Shown here: positions 57,894 through 64,000 of the stretch, piece after piece
Numbering within the stretch: position 1 is the stretch's first letter
How the letters are laid out: every line of letters begins with the position of its first letter
Assembly: GCA_029260795.1 (NCBI GenBank)
Contig: JAJDCO010000092.1
Coordinates: forward strand, 64,877 to 128,876
Length of the DNA stretch: 64,000 bases
Reading direction: 5' to 3'
Source: Planctomycetota bacterium
GTDB lineage: Bacteria > Planctomycetota > OFTM77
The notes under the pieces: generated by a model
What the model was told of the DNA's origin: nothing
The model's database searches: none
What the model saw: only the letters and a program-made list of their open reading frames with translations
Made by a program: the position numbers and the translations under genes

Positions 57894-59339
57894 TCATCCC
57901 TCGCCCTCCTCGTCGAGCCGGCGCCGGCCGGCGTCGGTCGTACGGTAGCGCTGCTTCGAGCTGCGTGGCTTGTCGGGGATCGTCATCTCCAGCCAGCCGG
58001 CTTCCAGGAGGGGACGCAGCACTTGGTCCCGGAACTTGGTGCGGTCGGACCGGCTACAAAGGTGCATCAGATCTGCTACCGAGGCCTCATCTCCTGCTGC
58101 ACCAAGCACTTGAACTTGGTGCCGACTTAGTGCCGACTTGGTGCCAACTTGGTGCCTCGCGGGACCGATCCGCGCCCGGAAGGTCACGACCAGCGCAGTG
58201 CCCCGCTCCTCGAACTCGGGTGGCTCCACTCCATACCGCTCGCACTCCTCGATCACTCGGTTCGTGCCCCGGCCCCAGGCTTCGACGGCCCCTGTACGGT
58301 GGAACGTCTCGGCGATGAGCGGGTTGCGGAGAACCGAGTGATGCGGGCCCGACAGCATCTCCGCGGTCAATCCGGGAAGTAACGTGCCCGTGCTCGCGAT
58401 CTCGATGCGATCGTCGAAGATGGCGACGGAAACGTGACTGCCCGGTTGCGAGTAGTCGCGGTGCATGACCGCATTGAGGATCACCTCGCGAAGCGCCTCG
58501 GGCGGCACGGGCAATCGATCCTCTCGCTCGATCTTCCCCGGGGGGAAGTGAGCGGCGAGCGGGAGCGTTCGGTCCAAGAACGCCAGCGCCTCGTGCACCA
58601 TCGCGAAGGCGTTCATGTACTCCTGCTTGTTGTCCAGGATGTCGCCCGTGATCTTCGTTCCCCGGAACCGCCCCAGCTTGAGCCGCCCCTGCGGATAGTC
58701 GGGTAGGAACTTCGTCCCGTACAGGATCTGGGCGGCCTGCGTCAGGTCGCCGTCGCGGATCAGACCGAGTCGCTCGAGGATGTCCGCCGGATCCCGGCTC
58801 GTGCCGGCCGAGATGCGTCGCTGCTGGATGCCAGCCTCTCGCGTCCGGAGGATCTCCTCCCGATCGAGGTCTTCCAGTCGCACGCCCACTGTTGGCTGAT
58901 TCTCCCATCGCTGGCGCGCGTGCGCGCGCTGCAAGAGGAGCGCCTCGTAACGTTCCTTCGGCATGCGCGACGTGGTCGAGTTGACGCGCTGGAAGGGTCG
59001 CCCGTCGTAGGTGAAGGGGATCGAATCCATCGCACGAGCCGCCTCGAGGACGATCACCGACTTCTTGGCATCGTCCACACGAATCCACTGCGTCTCGACC
59101 GGCGCCGGCGGATCGAATCGGTCGAGAACCCGCGCGACGTCTTGCTGTGTGGAGTCCGAGATCTCCTGCCCGACGATGTTACCGGTGGGGCTCACGCCAA
59201 TGATCACACGTCCGCCTTCGCCGTTGAGAAAAGCGCACAGTGTCTCTCCGGCTCGCGAAAGCTGGGCGGTCGACTTCTTGAGCTCGAGCCGATCCGACTC
59301 CCCGCCCTTCACCACCCGCTGCAGCTCAGCGAGGTCCAT
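57894..59339 (-). CDS. AlbA_2 (Schlafen-like) ATP-binding protein
   Basis: A 481-residue protein of the same superfamily as 45279 and 48911 but a different branch. N-terminus: VKGGESDRLELKKSTAQLSR, AFLNGEGGRVIIGVSPTGNI (AlbA_2). Centre: ALREVILNAVMHRDYSQPGS, DDRIEIASTGTLLPGL, RNPLIAETFHRTGAVEAWGR (HATPase_c_4-like). The C-terminus carries a short direct repeat encoded by four copies of ACTTGGTGCCG-like 11-mers (58110-58153; HQVGTKSALSRHQV), then a winged helix. Such repeat-linked tails are known in this family. The gene is complete and stands between a pglW-tail copy and the decayed operon copy 3. Confidence 0.85.
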   Translation of the reverse strand: MDLAELQRVVKGGESDRLELKKSTAQLSRAGETLCAFLNGEGGRVIIGVSPTGNIVGQEISDSTQQDVARVLDRFDPPAPVETQWIRVDDAKKSVIVLEAARAMDSIPFTYDGRPFQRVNSTTSRMPKERYEALLLQRAHARQRWENQPTVGVRLEDLDREEILRTREAGIQQRRISAGTSRDPADILERLGLIRDGDLTQAAQILYGTKFLPDYPQGRLKLGRFRGTKITGDILDNKQEYMNAFAMVHEALAFLDRTLPLAAHFPPGKIEREDRLPVPPEALREVILNAVMHRDYSQPGSHVSVAIFDDRIEIASTGTLLPGLTAEMLSGPHHSVLRNPLIAETFHRTGAVEAWGRGTNRVIEECERYGVEPPEFEERGTALVVTFRARIGPARHQVGTKSALSRHQVQVLGAAGDEASVADLMHLCSRSDRTKFRDQVLRPLLEAGWLEMTIPDKPRSSKQRYRTTDAGRRRLDEEGEG

Positions 59340-59399
59340 CGAACCTCCTTTCGCCGCTCAGTCGCCGTTGCATCGCTGGCGCCACTCCCTCGACTGCCT

Positions 59400-59645
59400 T
59401 CACGCCTGCACCCTCTCGCCACGGTGGATGTTCTCGAGCCAGGGCTCGGGGACGCGGGCGCGTTGGCCCGGCGAGATGAGGGGGATCTCTTTGCCGTCGA
59501 GGGTCGGGAGGTCGGTCTGGGCGTCCTGGGGCACGAGCACCCAGACGCACGGGCATTGGCCGGGCGGCCGGACTCGTCGCGTAGGCGCTCGAGTGCGTTC
59601 ATCTGGTCATGGCGGGCCAGGAGACCGGCGTGGACCTGGAGCCCC
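59400..59645 (-). pseudogene. pglW-tail copy with a frameshift (block copy 3)
   Basis: The segment matches the last 78 codons of pglW, but one base is missing in the run near 59562 (CCGGGCGG where other copies have CCTGGGCGG), so the frame breaks after DESGRPANARA. Together with the 60-bp linker and the FG-GAP gene end at 59701 it forms the third pglW-tail/FG-tail block, here with the complete FG-GAP gene attached. Confidence 0.8.
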
Positions 59646-59700
59646 AGACTCTCAGACAGGCGGAAGCGTGACTGCTTCGGTTTCTGGCTGATCGATTTCA

Positions 59701-61290
59701 TCAGTAGATCGTGACCTCCAGCCCGTTCGACATCGACAGGCCCTTGATGGCTGCCCAGTCGAGGAGGCCGACTTGGGCGTTCAACGTCAGGCCGATCGGG
59801 GCAGAGCAGGGGACGGTCAATGGCAGATCCAGCGATCCGTTGCCGCCCAGGCCGGGCACGCCGCCGAGGACGATGTTCAGGAACAGCACCGGCGAGTCGA
59901 CGAGGAGCGTGCAGCCCAGGACGGGGACGGTGGCTCGACCGGTCACGCCCAGGATCAGGATACCGGCGGCGCCGCCGCGGCCGTTCTGGATCCGCACTGT
60001 AGTCGTCTCGCACTGGAAGACGCAGGTCGAGCTCAGCTCGGGCACGAACCCGCCCGTTCCGGGGCAGCCGGTGCCGTAGGTGACCGACGTGCCGAAGCGT
60101 CCGCTATGGACGGTGGCGATCCTGTCTCCTCCGACGACGAGGTCGCCGTGACCATCGCCGTTCAGGTCGCCCGCGTCCGCTGCAGACCGACCCGTGAACG
60201 TGTAGAGCTGCGACCGATCGACTCCGGAGAAGACGTACACGACGTCGGTCCGCGTCGCGACCGCGAAGTCCGGAACGCCGTCGGCATCGAGGTCTCCGAC
60301 CGCCGCAATGTGAGCCCCGAAGGCATCGCCCGGCGAGCCCGGGCTCAGCTCCTGAATCAACGAGCCATCGATACCCGAGAACAACTTCACCGAGCCCGCG
60401 GTGCTGGCCCCCGTGTACCAGGGAATCCCAACGGCGAGATCGGGTCGATTGTCGCCATCGATGTCGCCGATGCCGCAGACGGCGTTGCCCAGGTGGTCTC
60501 CGGCCGGAAAGTTGCCGCTGAACCTGTAGATTTCGGTCCCGTCTCGCCCCGAGAAGACCTGTGCATAGCTCCTTTCTGGAGCGCCAACGATCAAGTCCGG
60601 ATGCCCATCCGCGTTGAGGTCGCCCAAGCCGCTCACCGACTCGCCAAAGTAGGATGTCCCCGTTCCCGCGAGTGTAAATAGGACCGAGCCGTCCTGACCG
60701 GAGAAGAGAGTGACGGCCCCATCTCGCACTCCAAGCGGCTTGCCCAAGGGCTCCCCGACGAGGAAGTCGTCGTGGCCGTCCTTGTTGACGTCCCCGGCAC
60801 CGCTCACCGACTTCCCGAAGTAGGTGTACTCCGCGGTCGCTGTCAGTGTGTGGAGGATCGAGCCGTCCAGGCCCGAGAAGACGAGCACCTTCCCGGTCGG
60901 AAAACCGGAAGCCGGAAGCGCGACACCGACCACCACATCCGGGACACCGTCCTTGTTCACGTCCTCGGCGCTGCTCACCTGAAGACCCGCTTGCACCATC
61001 ACCCCGCTGTTCAAGGTGTGGATGACGGAGCCGTCCAGGCCCGAGTGCACGGTCGCTGCGAACCGATTCGTCACCGCGAAGTCGGGAACCCCGTCCTGAT
61101 TCACATCCCCGAGCCCGTCGACCGAGACGCCGAAGTACGAGTCATCGATCGGGTCGGTCACCTCGAGCAGCTCACATTGGGCGAAGGCATCGCCAGCAGC
61201 GAAGAGGGCCGCCAAGACGGCCGTGAGCAAGGTCCAGACAAGCCGATAATCGGATGCGCGATTGTTCTGGCGATGGGAGACCTGGATCAT
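59701..61290 (-). CDS. Secreted FG-GAP repeat protein with planctomycete-type C-terminal domain
   Basis: A 529-residue surface protein. The signal peptide is in WTLLTAVLAALFAAGDAFAQ. It has at least six FG-GAP/integrin-alpha-like repeats, each with a Ca-binding DxNxDGxxDxxV loop (DVNQDGVPDFAV, DVNKDGVPDVVV, DVNKDGHDDFLV, DLNADGHPDLIV, DIDGDNRPDLAV, DLDADGVPDFAV, DLNGDGHGDLVV), which make a seven-bladed beta-propeller. The last 130 residues begin YGTGCPGTGG and contain conserved Cys (CVFQC, LGCTLLVD, VPCSAP), a domain I associate with planctomycete secreted proteins. Its role in a defence island is unclear; it may simply be the donor of the repeated 3' ends. Confidence 0.85.
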   Translation of the reverse strand: MIQVSHRQNNRASDYRLVWTLLTAVLAALFAAGDAFAQCELLEVTDPIDDSYFGVSVDGLGDVNQDGVPDFAVTNRFAATVHSGLDGSVIHTLNSGVMVQAGLQVSSAEDVNKDGVPDVVVGVALPASGFPTGKVLVFSGLDGSILHTLTATAEYTYFGKSVSGAGDVNKDGHDDFLVGEPLGKPLGVRDGAVTLFSGQDGSVLFTLAGTGTSYFGESVSGLGDLNADGHPDLIVGAPERSYAQVFSGRDGTEIYRFSGNFPAGDHLGNAVCGIGDIDGDNRPDLAVGIPWYTGASTAGSVKLFSGIDGSLIQELSPGSPGDAFGAHIAAVGDLDADGVPDFAVATRTDVVYVFSGVDRSQLYTFTGRSAADAGDLNGDGHGDLVVGGDRIATVHSGRFGTSVTYGTGCPGTGGFVPELSSTCVFQCETTTVRIQNGRGGAAGILILGVTGRATVPVLGCTLLVDSPVLFLNIVLGGVPGLGGNGSLDLPLTVPCSAPIGLTLNAQVGLLDWAAIKGLSMSNGLEVTIY

Positions 61291-61426
61291 CTTGAATCCT
61301 CCTGCTTGTTTCGCGCCGGGTTCATTTTCTCTGGGCTCCGGGCTGTCAGGGCTCTTTCTCGAGCTGATGGAAACACCGCATCCGTGCTCTTTGGATCGAG
61401 GGGTCGCTGCAGGTCAGAGGTCGGGT

Positions 61427-62554
61427 TCACTCTTGGAACTCGATCCCTGTAATCAAGGCGCTGACCGAACCCTCTTTCCACTCAGAGGGCACAGACTTGG
61501 CTGAGTAGAACTTGCCGTTCTCCATCTGCCAGACGTATCCGGGCTTGAGCGGCTTGTTGTCGCCGAGTGAGAAGCTGGACACCGATACCGGAGCGTAGCT
61601 GTCTTCCGCGATGACTTTGCCTTGAGCATCCTTGAAGAAGACCGTCACCTCGACTCGGCTCAAAGTGCGGTCGCCCTTGTTCCTGACCTTGAAGAGCACG
61701 CCGGGGACTCGACCGTTCAGGAGCGAGTCCATGTACTTGGCGTCGATTTCGTAGAGCTCGAGGAACGATGCGATGTACTTGCTCTCAGGGCTGACTCCGC
61801 CGCTCTCGGTACCTGAGCGACTAGCCTCCGAGCCCGCCGTGTCCTCGCTAAAGCTGATGTCGGTGATCTTGGCTTCGACGTTGCCGATCTCCCACTCGGA
61901 GGGCACGGACTTGGCCGAGTAGAATTTGCCTTTCTCCATCTGCCAGACGTAACCTGGCTTCAGCGGGCCAGAGTCATCGAGGGAAAAGCTCGAAGTACTG
62001 ATCGGCGTAAAGGTCTCTTCGGCGATGATGTCGTTCTGAGAGCCTTTAAAGAAGACGGTAACTTCAACACGGTCCAAGGCGCGAGTGCCCTTGTTCCGAA
62101 GCTTGAACTGGACACCCGGCATCTCACCTTCGAGCGCCGACTGCATCTTCGAAGCGGATACGTCGTAGAGCTCGACATGCTCGGTAATGTAGTTCTCTTC
62201 TTCGACCCGGCGCTCTTCCTCGATCCGCTTGACCTCGAGTCCAATTCGTTCCGTCTCGTTCGCGATGGCGACAGTTGTTCCGCCAGTCGAGAGGAGGGGG
62301 ATCACCAGGGCAATCCCCGAGAGTACTCCGCCCAGGATCGGAAGGGCGGCTCCACGAAAACCTTTGAACAGGGCTATGAGGACGCCGATTGCAGCAAGCG
62401 CTCCTGCAAGCACGGCAACCGGTATAGCTAGGAGCCCAAGAAAGGGAACCCAGCCAAAGAGCAGAGCCAAGACGGCCAAGACAACGGAGATGATTCCAAG
62501 AGTCAGAGACACGGTGTTCTTCGTCGTTACCGAGACTTCGTGTGGCTGGTTCAT
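61427..62554 (-). CDS. Membrane protein with two copies of an extracellular FxLYD-like domain
   Basis: A 375-residue protein. Residues 15-110 are hydrophobic, with three or four helices (VSLTLGIISVVLAVLALLFG; FLGLLAIPVAVLAGALAAIG; ALPILGGVLSGIALVIPLLS), the layout of small DUF4190-type membrane modules. Two domains of about 105 residues follow, nearly identical to each other: VQFKLRNKGTRALDRVEVTV / VLFKVRNKGDRTLSRVEVTV and KPGYVWQMEKGKFYSAKSVP / KPGYVWQMENGKFYSAKSVP. The internal duplication is recent at the protein level. No link with BREX is known. Confidence 0.75.
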   Translation of the reverse strand: MNQPHEVSVTTKNTVSLTLGIISVVLAVLALLFGWVPFLGLLAIPVAVLAGALAAIGVLIALFKGFRGAALPILGGVLSGIALVIPLLSTGGTTVAIANETERIGLEVKRIEEERRVEEENYITEHVELYDVSASKMQSALEGEMPGVQFKLRNKGTRALDRVEVTVFFKGSQNDIIAEETFTPISTSSFSLDDSGPLKPGYVWQMEKGKFYSAKSVPSEWEIGNVEAKITDISFSEDTAGSEASRSGTESGGVSPESKYIASFLELYEIDAKYMDSLLNGRVPGVLFKVRNKGDRTLSRVEVTVFFKDAQGKVIAEDSYAPVSVSSFSLGDNKPLKPGYVWQMENGKFYSAKSVPSEWKEGSVSALITGIEFQE

Positions 62555-62687
62555 CGCAAGTTCACTCTTTGGTGTTTGGTGAGCTACTCGGTAGCTCCAG
62601 ATTGGAAGGCCGGGTTCGAGTGCAGCTTTCTTGTCTTCTTCAGGAGTCTCTAGTCTTCCGTTTCTCCTTGGCTGGAATCCCCTCCAC

Positions 62688-64000
62688 TCACGCCTGCACC
62701 CTCTCGCCGCGGTGGATGTTCTCGAGCCAGGGCTCGGGGACGCGGGCGCGTTGGCCGGGGGAGATGAGGGGGATCTCTTTGCCGTCGAGGGTCGGGAGAT
62801 CGGTCTGGGCGTCCTGGGGCACGAGGACCCACACGCACGGACACTTCTCCGGGCGGCCGGACTCGTCGCGTAGACGCTCGAGCGCGCGCATCTGGTCGTA
62901 GCGGGCGAGGAGGCCGGCGTGGACGAGGAGGACGCCGGCTTCTCTCTCGAGCAGGCGATTGGTCACCGTGCCCACCGCTTCGCGGGCAAGGTGGACGAGG
63001 TTGCGCCAGTCGGGCGTGATCGGCTCGGCGCCGTCGGCTTCCTGCACCACCGACCAGGCGACCTGGTGCTCGCCGGCGAGGCGGCGGAGCTCGGTGATGA
63101 TCTCGCGGTCGCCCGAGACGCGCTCGAGGTCGAAGCGGCGGAGGAGCTCCTGCTCGCAGCGGCGCAGGGCGCTCGGTCGGACGCTCAGAACCAGGAACGC
63201 CCCTGACTTGCGCGCGTGGACCAGCCTCGCCTCGAAGTCCCTCGCCTCGGCAGCGCCCGGGTCGAGGTCTTTGACCGGCATGCGTCGGCCCTGGACCGTG
63301 GGGCGGCGGGGCAAGATCGACGAGCCCGAGGTCGTGTTCAGGACGCGGACCTCGCGGTGGTAGCTGCTCGTCCTCGCGTCCCAGCGGACGTCGAAGCCGG
63401 CTTCGGCCAAGAGCCCGTCCAGCTCGGGCCGGTCCGGTAGCGGCGCCGCCTCGGGGTACCTCGCCGCGACTCGGCGCTGGACCTCCTCCGGCCGGAACTC
63501 CGCTTGTCCCTGCTCGCCGCCCAGCCCGCTCAAGGCACCCAGGCTCAGGCGCAGCGCCCGCGCCGCCGCCATGCCTCTCGGATAGAGCTCGCCTTTCGCC
63601 GACACCGCCGCTCCCTCGCTCGCCCTCGCCGCCAGGCGCAGCAAGCGATCGGCACCGGCGGGTGAGAGCTCCTCAGGCAACGTGGGCGGACGCACGAGTC
63701 GCAACCGCTCGAGCGCACGCACCGGCGGCAGCGGCGGGTCCTTCTGCGCCAGCTCGTCGGCTTCCTTCCCGAGGCGGACAGCCCAGGTCGCCAGCTCCGA
63801 GCTCACGGCCACGATCAGCCGCTCACTCTGCTCGCCCTTGCGCCGGTAGAGCTGGAAGCGTGGCTCGGCCAAGCCGTGCTCGGCCTCGAGCGCCGCGCGC
63901 GCTGCGGCGGTGGCGTGTTGGGGCTCCGGAGCCTGACCGCCGCTCGCGCGGCGAGCGCCCAGGAGCTCGGCCAGCTCGTCGGCCGTCATCACGCCGCCCG
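62688..64000 (-). CDS. pglW: BREX type 2 kinase-like protein PglW, C-terminal part (cut by the window edge)
   Basis: The frame is open from the window edge (reading GGVMTADELAELLGARRASG) to a TGA at 62688, about 437 residues. I assign PglW because every other type 2 BREX gene is present, the gene has the right strand and order (upstream of pglX), and the ending (CVWVLVPQDAQTDLPTLDGK, IPLISPGQRARVPEPWLENI) fits my memory of PglW C-termini. The kinase domain would lie outside the window, so this remains an inference. Its last 78 codons are the source of three further tail copies in the window. Confidence 0.6.
   Translation of the reverse strand, partial: GGVMTADELAELLGARRASGGQAPEPQHATAAARAALEAEHGLAEPRFQLYRRKGEQSERLIVAVSSELATWAVRLGKEADELAQKDPPLPPVRALERLRLVRPPTLPEELSPAGADRLLRLAARASEGAAVSAKGELYPRGMAAARALRLSLGALSGLGGEQGQAEFRPEEVQRRVAARYPEAAPLPDRPELDGLLAEAGFDVRWDARTSSYHREVRVLNTTSGSSILPRRPTVQGRRMPVKDLDPGAAEARDFEARLVHARKSGAFLVLSVRPSALRRCEQELLRRFDLERVSGDREIITELRRLAGEHQVAWSVVQEADGAEPITPDWRNLVHLAREAVGTVTNRLLEREAGVLLVHAGLLARYDQMRALERLRDESGRPEKCPCVWVLVPQDAQTDLPTLDGKEIPLISPGQRARVPEPWLENIHRGERVQA

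Noticed and set aside
47676..64000. Integron-like cassette array
   Set aside because: Repeated gene ends are coding sequence of pglW and the FG-GAP gene, no attC-like folded sites separate the cassettes, and no integrase is seen.

Overview
The window is a high-GC bacterial chromosome segment that most resembles a planctomycete. The FG-GAP repeat protein at 59.7-61.3 kb ends in a GTGCPGTGG-type C-terminal domain that I associate with Planctomycetota, and the Ser/Thr kinase has an N-terminal zinc ribbon and a single-TM small-protein neighbour in the same style. The lineage is an inference from family resemblance, not a database result.

Left part (1-22.5 kb) is ordinary chromosome: a coiled-coil protein, a class V aminotransferase, two lipoproteins, a small histidine kinase, a SulP transporter fused to a beta-carbonic anhydrase with a divergent NhaR-like LysR regulator, a porin, an alpha/beta hydrolase, purD, a glycosyltransferase, a Ser/Thr kinase, a three-gene sensory cluster (ABC substrate-binding-like protein, HAMP histidine kinase, REC-histidine kinase), and a DEAD-box RNA helicase. 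The helicase leader carries two perfect hairpins, one of which covers its Shine-Dalgarno sequence. A tRNA-Pro(TGG) with a good promoter closes this part.

Right part (22.6-64 kb) is a defence island, almost entirely on the minus strand and read right to left. Its backbone is a type 2 BREX (Pgl) system: pglW (cut by the window edge), pglX, pglY, pglZ, brxD and brxHI. Nearly every junction between core genes holds extra cargo: a Septu pair (PtuA ATPase/PtuB HNH) next to pglX, an AAA ATPase plus DUF4276 pair and a DUF433 antitoxin between pglZ and brxD, a second AAA ATPase plus small partner between brxD and brxHI, and a possible HhH DNA glycosylase after brxHI. Twenty kilobases between pglW and pglX hold a mosaic: three copies of a DUF6883-DUF4926-AlbA_2 ATPase operon (one intact, two decayed), two other AlbA_2 ATPases, another AAA/DUF4276 pair, a zeta-toxin-like kinase pair, an FG-GAP surface protein, and at least four families of dispersed repeats.

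The repeats explain much of the layout. A REPIN-like element of about 130-140 bp with imperfect terminal inverted repeats occurs seven times, with an additional single arm read in frame inside pglZ. Three extra copies of the pglW 3' end exist, each joined through a 60-bp linker to a copy of the FG-GAP gene 3' end. A REP-like repeat sits at the deletion scars of both decayed AlbA_2 genes. Displaced remnants of brxD, a DUF5615 PIN toxin and McrC lie beside tRNA-Pro. Two otherwise intact defence genes are interrupted by single in-frame stop codons (TGA at a conserved Trp; TAG at codon 26). The picture is an island that gains modules between BREX core genes and loses them by repeat-mediated recombination. 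I saw no CRISPR array, no rRNA, and no complete transposase or integrase gene.
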